Origin: Lachnospiraceae bacterium JLR.KK002
Lineage (GTDB): Bacteria > Bacillota > Clostridia > Lachnospirales > Lachnospiraceae
DNA length: 64,000 nucleotides
Direction of reading: 5' to 3'
NCBI GenBank assembly: GCA_036941025.1
Contig: JAYMNP010000001.1
Coordinates: 2,936,501-3,000,500, forward strand
Part shown: positions 10,202-19,044 of the stretch, piece by piece
Position numbering within the stretch: position 1 is the stretch's first letter
Layout of the letters: each line of letters opens with the position of its first letter
Made by a program: the position numbers and the translations under genes
Notes under the pieces: generated by a model
What the model was told of the DNA's origin: nothing
Seen by the model: only the letters and a program-made list of their open reading frames with translations
The model's database searches: none

Positions 10202-11314
10202 ATGGCAAACATTACATTAGGCAAAGACAACAATCATTCTACAACGGAAATTCCCAACCGCTTCATTGACGAATACATGACCGGCGCCAACGGAGAATTT
10301 GTAAAAATATACTTATATCTGCTCCGCTGCATGAACGCGCCGGGATGCAGTTTTTCCATTTCCGCAACTGCGGACAGGTTCGACCACACGGAAAAAGATA
10401 TTCAGCGGGCATTGAAATACTGGGAAAAAATGAATTTGCTGCGGCTGGAATACGGTGAGGACAAATCTATTTCCGGTATCTATTTCCTGGACTCTGACGC
10501 TGCCTCCCCCAAAGACGACGCAGTTCCCCTGAAGAAGGCAGCCACTTCCGCAATACAGAATCCGAAACAGGAAGAATACTTTTCCGAAGGCCAGAAAGCA
10601 GAATCTTCACGTCCTGCCCCCGCGCCCCAAAAGCCTTCTTATACCGCGGAGCACATGGCAGCCTTTCAGGAAAAGGAAGAAGTCCGGGAGCTTCTGTTTG
10701 TGGCGGAAAGTTATCTGGGCAGACCTCTGACTTCCACCGATATCCAGACGTTGCTTTACTGGTACGACGGCCTGGGCCTTTCTGCGGATTTAATCGTCTA
10801 TCTTCTGGAGTACTGTATTGCCGGCGGCCATTCCAGCCTGCATTACATGGAGAAAATAGCTTTAAGCTGGAAAGATTCCGGCATTACAACCGTAACCCAG
10901 GCCAAGCAGAACATCAACACCCACAGCCAGCTTCACTATGCAGTTCTCAAATCCCTGGGTATTCAGGGACGGAACCTGATTCCTGCGGAATCCGCTTATC
11001 TGGATACCTGGAGTAAAGAGCTGGGATTCGGGCAGGATATGATTACCGAGGCCTGCAGCCGTACGATTCTGAATATTCATCAGCCTAATTTTGAATACAC
11101 GGACCGTATTCTGAGAAACTGGCACAGACAGAACATTCGTACTGCCGCTGACATCCGAAAGGCTGACGCCTCTTTCCAGGCTTCGAAAACTGCGGAAAAA
11201 GCAGCCAGGTCCACTCCCATACGGACAGCCGCCGCAAACCGGTTCAACAGTTTTCCCCAGCGCACCTATAATCTGGAGCAGCTGGAAGCGGAGCTGTTAA
11301 ACAGTGCACAGTGA
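10202..11314 (+). CDS. DnaD-like replication initiation / primosome protein
   Basis: DnaD and DnaB of Firmicutes help DnaA load the replicative helicase. The 370 residues have an N-terminal winged-helix part (about 1-105), an Ala/Pro/Lys-rich linker (about 105-150), then two DnaB/DnaD C-terminal (DDBH2) repeats. Both repeats carry the YxxxIxxxW motif: YMEKIALSW and YTDRILRNW. It is followed 39 bp later by a DnaI/DnaC-like loader, which supports the role. CTGGAGGATATT precedes the ATG. The family is firm; whether it acts as DnaD or DnaB cannot be told. Confidence 0.9.
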   Translation: MANITLGKDNNHSTTEIPNRFIDEYMTGANGEFVKIYLYLLRCMNAPGCSFSISATADRFDHTEKDIQRALKYWEKMNLLRLEYGEDKSISGIYFLDSDAASPKDDAVPLKKAATSAIQNPKQEEYFSEGQKAESSRPAPAPQKPSYTAEHMAAFQEKEEVRELLFVAESYLGRPLTSTDIQTLLYWYDGLGLSADLIVYLLEYCIAGGHSSLHYMEKIALSWKDSGITTVTQAKQNINTHSQLHYAVLKSLGIQGRNLIPAESAYLDTWSKELGFGQDMITEACSRTILNIHQPNFEYTDRILRNWHRQNIRTAADIRKADASFQASKTAEKAARSTPIRTAAANRFNSFPQRTYNLEQLEAELLNSAQ

Positions 11315-11353
11315 AAGCCTTAATCATTACATATTACCCAAAAGGAGGCTTCC

Positions 11354-12355
11354 ATGGCTTTAAGCAATACACAGTACAATACTTTAATCCGGCGTTATGA
11401 AGACAGACAACTGGAAAACCGTCATATTGTGATGGAACGGATGGACAGGCTCTACCGTCAGTATCCAAGGCTGGCAGAAATTGATAAAACGATTTCTTCT
11501 GCTTCTGTGGCCCAGGCACGGAAACTGATGGAAGGGGATGACCAGGCTCTTTCCCGTCTGAAGGAAACCATTGCAGGCCTTACTGCCGAGAAAAAGCAGA
11601 TACTGACAGACCATGGATATCCCGCTGATTATTTTGACCCTCCGTATCAGTGCCCGGACTGTAAAGACACCGGATATATCGGCAGGGAAAAATGCCACTG
11701 TTTCCGGCAGGCTGCCATAGACCTGGTCTATACCCAGTCTAATCTGCGGCAAATCCTGGAGCTGGAAAATTTTCAGAATTTAACTTATGATTATTATTCC
11801 GATACACGGAAAAACCCCTCTACCGGACTGACCAGTCTGGCCACTGCAAAGCAGGCGGTGGCTCTCTGTCTGGATTTTATCAGAAATTTTGACGAGGAGT
11901 TTCACAACCTGTTTTTCTATGGAGATACCGGTATCGGCAAGACTTTTCTGTCCAATTGTGTTGCAAAAGAACTTCTGGATTCCGGACATTCGGTTATCTA
12001 CTTTACCGCCTCCTCTCTGTTCCGTATTTTTGAGAAAAATGTGTTTGGCAGAGAAACGGAGTACAGTGAGGACTACCGGAATATTTTTGACTGCGATTTG
12101 CTGATTCTGGATGATCTGGGCACGGAGCTTTCCAATGCTTTCACATCGTCTCAGTTATTCCTGTGTCTCAATGAGCGCATTCTGCGGCGGAAATCTACGA
12201 TTATTTCCACCAACCTGAGTCTGAGTCAGCTTGTTGACACATACTCAGAGCGTACTTTTTCCAGAATTTCCAGCAAATACACCATGATAAAGCTGTTCGG
12301 AAATGACATCCGCCTGCAAAAAAAGCTGGGACACACCCGGCAGACAGGAACGTAA
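11354..12355 (+). CDS. DnaI/DnaC-like helicase loader AAA+ ATPase
   Basis: Loader that places the hexameric replicative helicase on DNA. The 333 residues have an N-terminal helical part, a Cys cluster CPDCKDTGYIGREKCHC (about residues 97-113) typical of the DnaI zinc-binding domain, and a C-terminal AAA+ domain with Walker A GDTGIGKT, Walker B LLILDDLG and a sensor-1-like STNLS. It is in one operon with the DnaD-like gene, start after AAAAGGAGGCTTCC. Confidence 0.92.
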   Translation: MALSNTQYNTLIRRYEDRQLENRHIVMERMDRLYRQYPRLAEIDKTISSASVAQARKLMEGDDQALSRLKETIAGLTAEKKQILTDHGYPADYFDPPYQCPDCKDTGYIGREKCHCFRQAAIDLVYTQSNLRQILELENFQNLTYDYYSDTRKNPSTGLTSLATAKQAVALCLDFIRNFDEEFHNLFFYGDTGIGKTFLSNCVAKELLDSGHSVIYFTASSLFRIFEKNVFGRETEYSEDYRNIFDCDLLILDDLGTELSNAFTSSQLFLCLNERILRRKSTIISTNLSLSQLVDTYSERTFSRISSKYTMIKLFGNDIRLQKKLGHTRQTGT

Positions 12356-12420
12356 CCCATCCCAACCGGGCTCACAGGTACACAAAAACATTTTCAATAT
12401 ATATTTATGGAGGACTTACC

Positions 12421-13605
12421 ATGCAGCGTAACGAACGAAACTATGAAACTATCCCTACCGGCTCTCTGGGCATGATTCCCCTGGAAAGCTGCCGGGAACT
12501 TGGCGAAATGGTGAACCGCTACCTTGTACGGTTCCGTGCGGAACGGGAACACGAACATGAAAATGACATTGCGTTCCGGGGTTATCAGAGAGACACCTAT
12601 CTGATGGAGTGCCACGCCCCCCGTTTCGGCACCGGCGAAGCAAAAGGCACCATCAAACACTCTGTCCGCGGTTACGATTTGTTCCTTATGGTAGATGTGA
12701 CCAATTACAGCCTTACCTACACCGTATGCGGCCATGAGAACCATATGTCTCCCGACGACCATTATCAGGATCTGAAACGTATTATCGCCGCTGTAGGGGG
12801 AAAAGCCAGAAGAATCACCGTCATCATGCCCTTTCTCTACGAGAGCCGCCAGCACAGGCGCACCGGCAGAGAATCTCTGGACTGTGCCCTTGCACTTCAG
12901 GAATTAATCAGCATGGGTGTGGACAATATTATCACCTTTGACGCCCACGACCCCCGCGTGCAGAATGCCATCCCGCTTCATGGCTTTGAGACGGTACAGC
13001 CCGCTTATCAGTTTATCAAAAGCATTCTCCGGGAAACGGATGATCTGCAGATTGACAGCGATCACATGATGGTCATCAGCCCCGACGAAGGCGGAACCAA
13101 CCGTGCGGTATATCTGGCAAATGTCCTGGGCCTTGATATGGGAATGTTCTACAAACGCCGGGATTACAGCAAGATTGTGGATGGCCGCAATCCTATTGTG
13201 GCTCATGAATTCCTTGGTTCTTCCGTTGCAGGCAAGGACGTGCTGATTATCGACGATATGATATCCTCCGGCGACAGCATGATTGACGTTGCCACAGAAC
13301 TGAAAAAACGCCATGCAAACCGCATTTTCGTTGTGGCCACCTTCGGTCTGTTCACCAACGGGCTGGAGAAATTTGACAAGGCTGTGGAAGAAGGTATCAT
13401 CTATAAAGTGGTAACCACCAACCTTACTTACCAGACGCCTGAATTATTAAGCAAGCCTTACTATATCGACTGCGATATGAGCAAATACATTGCCTACATT
13501 ATTGATACCTTAAACCACGATACTTCCATCAGTGATTTGCTGGATCCCTACGAGAGAATTGAATCTCTGGTGAAACGGTATAAGGCGGGAGAAAAAGTCA
13601 GATAA
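12421..13605 (+). CDS. prs: Ribose-phosphate pyrophosphokinase (long form)
   Basis: Makes PRPP from ribose-5-phosphate and ATP for purine, pyrimidine, His and Trp synthesis. It has 394 residues, longer than the classic form of about 315 because of an N-terminal extension. The PRPP loop is DVLIIDDMISSGDSM and the flexible-loop region FDAHDPRVQNAIP is present. It lies 65 bp after the helicase loader, probably with its own ribosome site GGAGGACTTACC, and ends in a strong terminator. It supplies the substrate needed by the PRTase proteins at 38-40 kb, though that link is only chemical logic. Confidence 0.94.
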   Translation: MQRNERNYETIPTGSLGMIPLESCRELGEMVNRYLVRFRAEREHEHENDIAFRGYQRDTYLMECHAPRFGTGEAKGTIKHSVRGYDLFLMVDVTNYSLTYTVCGHENHMSPDDHYQDLKRIIAAVGGKARRITVIMPFLYESRQHRRTGRESLDCALALQELISMGVDNIITFDAHDPRVQNAIPLHGFETVQPAYQFIKSILRETDDLQIDSDHMMVISPDEGGTNRAVYLANVLGLDMGMFYKRRDYSKIVDGRNPIVAHEFLGSSVAGKDVLIIDDMISSGDSMIDVATELKKRHANRIFVVATFGLFTNGLEKFDKAVEEGIIYKVVTTNLTYQTPELLSKPYYIDCDMSKYIAYIIDTLNHDTSISDLLDPYERIESLVKRYKAGEKVR

Positions 13606-13609
13606 AAAA

Positions 13610-13650
13610 GGGGGCTGCCGCACTAAGTAATTAGTGCGCAGCTCCTTTTT
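13610..13650 (+). terminator. Intrinsic terminator of prs
   Basis: Long hairpin GGGGCTGC-CGCACTAA / TTAGTGCG-CAGCTCC ending in TTTTTAT. Confidence 0.9.
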
Positions 13651-13709
13651 ATGTCCGCATCAGTTCCTGTTCTTCTGATAAGAGCTCTTACTGACAGGAG
13701 GAAGGTTAC

Positions 13710-15734
13710 TTACCTTTTGCCCCACACAATCTGGTAATAGGACCTGGCTGTCATGGTATACACAATCCCGTAAATCAGCGCGAATACTCCTGTCACAATC
13801 AGGGTACAGACTGCAAACAGTCCCGCATTCTGCATACTGAACAGCAGAAGCAGACGGTTTATCATGGGAAACGCCACTGCAAGATGAATACACGCCATCA
13901 CCAGCGGCAGGAAAAATACTTTCAGAATCTGGCTGCGGATAGCGGATTTGGCCTCTTTGGGGCTCATACCCACCTTCTGCATAATTTCAAATCGGTCTTT
14001 GTCCTCATATCCCTCGGAAATCTGCTTGTAATAAATAATCAGCACTGTTGCCATCAGGAATACAAATCCCAGAAACAGTCCCAGAAACAGGAATCCGCCG
14101 CTGAGTACCAGAAAATTCTGTCTGGAATCCACCTGATTTTCTACTCTTACCGCAAGAGCATCCTGTTCTCCCTGACTCTGATTATACAGCTCTGCCTGCC
14201 CTTTGATATTGACGGCACATTCCCGAATCTGCTGCTCTGTGCCTGCAAGATCCGCATACAGATAATAATTGGGCGTGCTTGCCCGGTCTCCGTATACTTC
14301 CTGCTGGAGGGCAAACATTTCATTCATAACGTTCTGGTCCTTTACAATCACCATATAAGTGTCGTAAATCACATTATTATCCAGCCCCTCCAGATTTATT
14401 TCATCCAGATACGTTTTAATCCGGAAATTTTTGCCGTTAAAATTATAATTCCTGTCACCGGTTCCTCCCTGTCTGACAAACACCAGAATCTCATCTTCTT
14501 CCAGTTCCTCCTGTTTTCCGGTCAGACGCTGATATTCCTCCAGGGTTATAAATTCCACCACACTCAGGGTACCTTCAACCGTTGCATTTTGGGCGCTGTT
14601 CCTGATATTCATTTCCTCCCCATTTTTCCAGATGGTCACAGACAGGGCCGTATAGTATTTTTCCTCTTTTATGTCAAGGCCCATCTCCTGTACCGCCTGG
14701 TCCAGCATTCCGCTGACCGTATGTTTCTGTTCCTCATCCGTACAGCCATATACAGTGACAGAAATATCTCTGGGACACATATGCTGAACCACATCCTCTA
14801 TCCCTGCATACAGAGACAGTGTTCCCGCAATCATGACCAGCACCATGGTACTCAGAATACAGATATTGGCAAGCCCCACCGCATTCTGTTTCATCCGGTA
14901 AATCATACCGGATACGGAAATAAAGTGGCTGGTCCGGTAATAATAGCTTTTTTTCCGGCGCATCAGCTTTAATACCGCCACACTGCCCGCTGTAAATAGA
15001 CAGTAAGTTCCCAGAATCACCAGAATCACTGCAAGGAAAAACAACGCCAGCGTATCCACCGGGTTTTCCACCACAATGGCAATTCCGTATCCAATTCCCA
15101 ATGCCACCAGTCCAACCAGGGTCATCAACCAGCGTGTTTTCGGTTCCGCTTCCCCCTGACTTGTGCTGTGAAGCAGCTCAATGGGTCTGGTTCTGCTCAC
15201 CTGAAACAGATTATACAGCAATGTCACTGCAAAAATACCCAGAAAACAGCCTGCCATCCCAATCACTGCAGAAATGGAAACCTCAAATCCGAAGGGTATT
15301 TCCAGTCCGGTAATCCGAAGGAGCACCAGCATCACCAGCTTATACAGCAAAATTCCTGCTGCCAGACCGCCTCCCACACTGATGAAGGCTACCATGCAGG
15401 TTTCCCAGAACATCATTCTGCCGATATGCCGCTTTTCCATACCCAGAATGTGAAAGAGGCCAAATTCCTTTTTCCTGCGCTTCATAAGAAAACTGTTGGT
15501 ATAAAACAACAGTACCACTGCAAACATGGTAATCACCACACAGCCCAGTCCCAGTATCATTTTCAGTTCCTGGGCGCCCATCATCATCTCGTCAATACCG
15601 TCGTCTCCGGTAATTGCCAGCATAATATAATACATGGCGCCGATGCCGACAGCCGCAACAATATAAGGCATATAAAGCCTTCCGTTTTTCTTTAAATTAC
15701 TGAATGCCAGCCTGCCATAGAAAAACTTACTCAT
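13710..15734 (-). CDS. BceB-type ABC transporter permease
   Basis: Membrane subunit of a Bce-type antimicrobial-peptide resistance/sensing transporter. About 674 residues, FtsX-like, with an N-terminal membrane segment, three more near 55-200, a long extracellular domain between two halves (about 310-530), and a C-terminal cluster of three membrane segments. The ATG at 15734 overlaps the bceA stop by eight bases (ATGAGTAA), as is typical of this pair. The partner histidine kinase and regulator lie 2-5 kb away on the same strand, beyond a GNAT gene. Confidence 0.9.
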   Translation of the reverse strand: MSKFFYGRLAFSNLKKNGRLYMPYIVAAVGIGAMYYIMLAITGDDGIDEMMMGAQELKMILGLGCVVITMFAVVLLFYTNSFLMKRRKKEFGLFHILGMEKRHIGRMMFWETCMVAFISVGGGLAAGILLYKLVMLVLLRITGLEIPFGFEVSISAVIGMAGCFLGIFAVTLLYNLFQVSRTRPIELLHSTSQGEAEPKTRWLMTLVGLVALGIGYGIAIVVENPVDTLALFFLAVILVILGTYCLFTAGSVAVLKLMRRKKSYYYRTSHFISVSGMIYRMKQNAVGLANICILSTMVLVMIAGTLSLYAGIEDVVQHMCPRDISVTVYGCTDEEQKHTVSGMLDQAVQEMGLDIKEEKYYTALSVTIWKNGEEMNIRNSAQNATVEGTLSVVEFITLEEYQRLTGKQEELEEDEILVFVRQGGTGDRNYNFNGKNFRIKTYLDEINLEGLDNNVIYDTYMVIVKDQNVMNEMFALQQEVYGDRASTPNYYLYADLAGTEQQIRECAVNIKGQAELYNQSQGEQDALAVRVENQVDSRQNFLVLSGGFLFLGLFLGFVFLMATVLIIYYKQISEGYEDKDRFEIMQKVGMSPKEAKSAIRSQILKVFFLPLVMACIHLAVAFPMINRLLLLFSMQNAGLFAVCTLIVTGVFALIYGIVYTMTARSYYQIVWGKR

Positions 15735-16494
15735 TTTTCCCACCACCTGTCGTAATTACTGTAAGAGTATCGGAAATCTTCTGATACATTTCCTCATCGG
15801 TACCGGAACCCTTGTAAAGCTGATGGAACACCTGACCGTCCTTAATAAACAGCACCCGTCTGGCACAGCTTGCTGCTTTGATGGAATGGGTCACCATCAG
15901 AATGGTCTGCCCTGCTTCATTGATTTCCTGAAACTGAGCCAGCAGGCTGTCAGCCGCTCTGGAATCCAGCGCCCCGGTAGGCTCATCCGCCAGAATCAGC
16001 TGAGGGTTGGTAATCAGCGCCCGCGCCACTGCCGCACGCTGTTTCTGCCCGCCGGAAACTTCATAGGGAAATTTATTTAAAATCTCATTGATTTTCAATT
16101 TTTCCGCAATGGGCATCAGGCGCACCCGCATTTCGTTATAATTTTTCCCCGCAAGAACCAGAGGCAGAAAAATATTGTCCTGCAGATTGAAATTATCCAG
16201 CAGATTGAAATCCTGAAATACAAACCCCAGGTTCTCTCTTCGGAAAGCAGACACTTCCGCGTCCCGGATGGCGGAAAGATTCTTGCCGTTCAGCAACACC
16301 AGACCGGAGGTCGCCTTATCCAGCGCCGCCAGAATATTTAACAGGGTAGTCTTGCCGGAACCTGATTCTCCCATAATCGCCACATATTCTCCTTTTTCCA
16401 CGGAAAAACTTACATCACTCAATGCCTGCACCTGATTACCGCCAAATCTGGTGGTGTATATTTTTTTCACATTACTTACTTCCAGTATTGCCAT
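15727..16494 (-). CDS. BceA-type ABC transporter ATP-binding protein
   Basis: ATPase subunit for the BceB permease. 255 residues with Walker A GESGSGKTT, the signature VSGGQKQR, Walker B LILADEPTGALD and the His switch VTHS. The ATG follows AAGGAGGACATA. A BceR-type operator lies 100 bp upstream, so induction by the neighbouring BceRS is likely. The ligand (bacitracin, lantibiotic or other) cannot be told from sequence. Confidence 0.94.
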   Translation of the reverse strand: MAILEVSNVKKIYTTRFGGNQVQALSDVSFSVEKGEYVAIMGESGSGKTTLLNILAALDKATSGLVLLNGKNLSAIRDAEVSAFRRENLGFVFQDFNLLDNFNLQDNIFLPLVLAGKNYNEMRVRLMPIAEKLKINEILNKFPYEVSGGQKQRAAVARALITNPQLILADEPTGALDSRAADSLLAQFQEINEAGQTILMVTHSIKAASCARRVLFIKDGQVFHQLYKGSGTDEEMYQKISDTLTVITTGGGKNE

Positions 16495-16593
16495 TATGTC
16501 CTCCTTACTTATAATCTGTTTGCTGTTCTAAGGACAGTATACAGGAACAGACTTCTGTCTGCCTTAACTTTGGCTTACATTTCCGGGGGATTC

Positions 16594-16609
16594 CTTACAG
16601 TTTTGTAAG
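16594..16609 (-). promoter_or_regulatory. Likely BceR operator upstream of bceAB
   Basis: Perfect inverted repeat CTTACA-GTTT-TGTAAG, matching the TnACA-N4-TGTAA pattern known for BceR-like regulators. It lies 100 bp upstream of bceA. A TATACT -10 candidate stands between it and the gene, with a poor -35, as expected for an activated promoter. Confidence 0.65.
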
Positions 16610-16681
16610 ATTTGCGGTAAGATTTGCGGTAAGGAGGGGCCCACGCAGTGGGAAGATCCCTTATCGCCTTTTCGGAAACAG

Positions 16682-16710
16682 TTGACCGCTCCCGGCTCCC
16701 GTGTTATGAT
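16682..16710 (+). promoter_or_regulatory. Promoter for the GNAT gene at 16766
   Basis: TTGACC (16682-16687), 17-bp spacer, TATGAT (16705-16710). Confidence 0.65.
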
Positions 16711-16765
16711 ATGCCCTGAACACCCCGGTGACAACACAGCCCCTGAGAGAAAGGAATGAGCCATT

Positions 16766-17299
16766 ATGAAACTGACCATCTGCACATCCGAATCACAGCT
16801 TGACCATCTGAAACGCCTTTATCTGGAAGCCTTTCCGGCTCCTGAGCGCAAGCCCTTTCCCCTTCTTCTGGCAAAAAGCCGGGAAGGCCTGGTGGAACTG
16901 CTGGCAGTGGAGGGAGAAGACGACAGATTCCTGGGTCTGGCTGTTACCGTCCTGCACAAAGACATGGTGCTGCTGGACTATTTTGCCATCGTTCCCGGTA
17001 TGCGGGGACAGAATGCGGGCTCGAAAGCCCTTCGTTTGCTGAAAAAACGGTATCCGGACAGAAAACTGATTCTGGAAATTGAAGATCCGGAAGAAGAATC
17101 TGATAACAGAGAAGAACGTATGCGGAGAAAAGCATTTTATATAAGAAACAACATGGTAATCATGCCCTGCTCTCTGGAGCTGTTCGGCATAAAAATGCTG
17201 CTCCTGACCAGCGGAGACAGAATTACCTTTGGGGAATACCGTGAAATATATGAAGCGGTATTTCCGGGAACCATCGCCGATAACATAAAAGAACGGTGA
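16766..17299 (+). CDS. GNAT-family N-acetyltransferase
   Basis: 177-residue single-domain GNAT. The acetyl-CoA loop region is IVPGMRGQNAGSKALRLL (about residues 75-92), preceded by the beta-strand VLLDYFA. The substrate is unknown. It is the only plus-strand gene inside the bce block and has its own sigma-A-like promoter; its end lies 11 bp from the end of the convergent kinase gene. A role in peptide-antibiotic defence is possible from context only. Confidence 0.85.
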   Translation: MKLTICTSESQLDHLKRLYLEAFPAPERKPFPLLLAKSREGLVELLAVEGEDDRFLGLAVTVLHKDMVLLDYFAIVPGMRGQNAGSKALRLLKKRYPDRKLILEIEDPEEESDNREERMRRKAFYIRNNMVIMPCSLELFGIKMLLLTSGDRITFGEYREIYEAVFPGTIADNIKER

Positions 17300-17310
17300 C
17301 AAATCCGGAA

Positions 17311-18291
17311 TCAGAACAGCAGTTTTACTGTTGTCCCCGCTCCCGGTTCAGATTCCACCAGAATCTTATGGCCCAGTTTATGCAGTATCTTCTGCACCAG
17401 ATACAGGCCGATACCGGAAGCCTTTTTATCGCTTCTGCCGTTATAACCGGTGTATCCCTTATCAAAAATCCGGGGCAAATCCTCCGGCAGGATTCCAATC
17501 CCCGTATCTTTTACAGTCAGGCAGCCGTTCTCCAGATAAATAAAAATATCTCCGGCAGCAGTATATTTAATGGCATTGCTCAGCATCTGTTCCAGCACAA
17601 ACACCAGCCATTTTTCATCCGTTACCACTTTTACCTGAAGAGGTTCATAGCGGAGGGCGAGCTTTTTCCGGATAAACATGGGGGCGTATTTACGCACAGC
17701 CTGCCGGATGATATCATCCAGATCATACTCCTTCAACACAAAATCATTAATACTGCTGTTTAACCGCAGATACTGCAGCACCATTTCCACATACTGCTCA
17801 ATCTTAAACAGCTCTGATTCAATTTCCCGTTTCTGCCGGTAATACTGCTCCTGGTCGGGAATCTCCTGTTGCAGCAGAAGTCCCATGGCAGCAATGGGGG
17901 TTTTAATCTGATGGCTCCACAGGGTAAAATAATCTGTAATCTCCCCTTTTTCCTTTTTAAGTTCCTCTATCTGACATATCCGTGCAAGCTGAACATTTTC
18001 CAGCAGTTCCTGATAGAGCTTCTCAATATCATCTGCCGGGCAGGGCAGTTTTTCCGTACCGTTTTTCACCGCTTCCATCTGCCATTCCAGTTCCGTTTTT
18101 TTCCGGCAGTAGCGCCTGCAGTCCACAGCCAGAACCAGAACGCCCACAGCCAGACACAGACTGATGGCATAGACTGCCGGCTCCATGGGCAGCCGGTACA
18201 GATATACCACTGCGGCAAACACCAGAGCAAACACCAGATAAAGCAGAATCCCCAGTCGGTGGCGGCGGATATATCCTTTCATTCCGTGCAT
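17311..18291 (-). CDS. BceS-type intramembrane-sensing histidine kinase
   Basis: 326-residue kinase with two N-terminal membrane helices (about 13-33 and 37-57) and almost no extracellular loop, the hallmark of Bce-type kinases that sense through their ABC transporter. The H-box is WSHQIKTPI with His at about residue 127; the ATPase domain has the N-box MLSNAIKYTA and DTGIGI. It is the last gene of a REC-SAS, bceR, bceS run, 56 bp after bceR. It should phosphorylate the regulator upstream. Confidence 0.93.
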   Translation of the reverse strand: MHGMKGYIRRHRLGILLYLVFALVFAAVVYLYRLPMEPAVYAISLCLAVGVLVLAVDCRRYCRKKTELEWQMEAVKNGTEKLPCPADDIEKLYQELLENVQLARICQIEELKKEKGEITDYFTLWSHQIKTPIAAMGLLLQQEIPDQEQYYRQKREIESELFKIEQYVEMVLQYLRLNSSINDFVLKEYDLDDIIRQAVRKYAPMFIRKKLALRYEPLQVKVVTDEKWLVFVLEQMLSNAIKYTAAGDIFIYLENGCLTVKDTGIGILPEDLPRIFDKGYTGYNGRSDKKASGIGLYLVQKILHKLGHKILVESEPGAGTTVKLLF

Positions 18292-18347
18292 TGTTATTTT
18301 CCTTATTTTCCTTTCCTGCAGTCTGTTTTCCTGCTGAACAATACCCT

Positions 18348-19019
18348 TCAGTCCAGCGTGTAGCCGATTCCCTTCCTGGTCCGTATCATATCCACAATAC
18401 CGACCTCCTCCAGCTTTTTCCGCAGCCGGGCCACATTTACCGTGAGGGTATTATCGTCAATAAAATTATCAGACTCCCACAAACGTTCCATCAGTTTTTC
18501 TCTTGTAACTATTTTTCCCTTCTGCTCCAGCAGCGTCTTCAGAATTCCAATTTCATTTTTGGTAAGCTCCACCTGAAGGCCTTCGTAGAGCACTGTCCCT
18601 TTGCTGCCGTCAAAAATCATACCCCTGTGCTCCAGCAGATGACTTTCTCCGGCAAAATCATAAGTCCGACGCAGCATGGCCTGCACCTTTGCCTGCAGCA
18701 CGTCCAAATCAAAAGGTTTGGCTACAAAATCGTCTCCGCCCATATTTACTGCCATCACAATGTTCATATTGTCCGAGGCCGAGGAAATGAATATGACCGG
18801 TACTCTGGAAATCTTCCGTATTTCATCACACCAGTGATACCCGTTGTAAAAGGGCAGGGAAATATCCATCAGTACAAGCTGCGGGCTCTGCTCCGCAAAA
18901 GTCTGCAGCACATCTTTAAAATCTTCCACGCAGACCGCCTCATAGCCCCATCCCTCCATATGTTTCTGAATGGTTTTGGCAATGACCTCGTCGTCTTCCA
19001 CAATCAGCAGTTTGTACAT
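18348..19019 (-). CDS. BceR-type OmpR-family response regulator
   Basis: 223-residue regulator: receiver domain starting MYKLLIVEDDEV with the phospho-Asp in VLMDISLPFYNG, then an OmpR/PhoB winged helix ending in the typical RTRKGIGYTLD. The ATG at 19019 follows GGAGGAGAGATGGTATC; the longer frame upstream has no homology. It starts 25 bp after the receiver-alarmone synthetase gene, so the two are almost certainly co-transcribed. Its target is probably the inverted repeat at 16594-16609. Confidence 0.93.
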   Translation of the reverse strand: MYKLLIVEDDEVIAKTIQKHMEGWGYEAVCVEDFKDVLQTFAEQSPQLVLMDISLPFYNGYHWCDEIRKISRVPVIFISSASDNMNIVMAVNMGGDDFVAKPFDLDVLQAKVQAMLRRTYDFAGESHLLEHRGMIFDGSKGTVLYEGLQVELTKNEIGILKTLLEQKGKIVTREKLMERLWESDNFIDDNTLTVNVARLRKKLEEVGIVDMIRTRKGIGYTLD

Positions 19020-19044
19020 GATACCATCTCTCCTCCCGCCTTCT

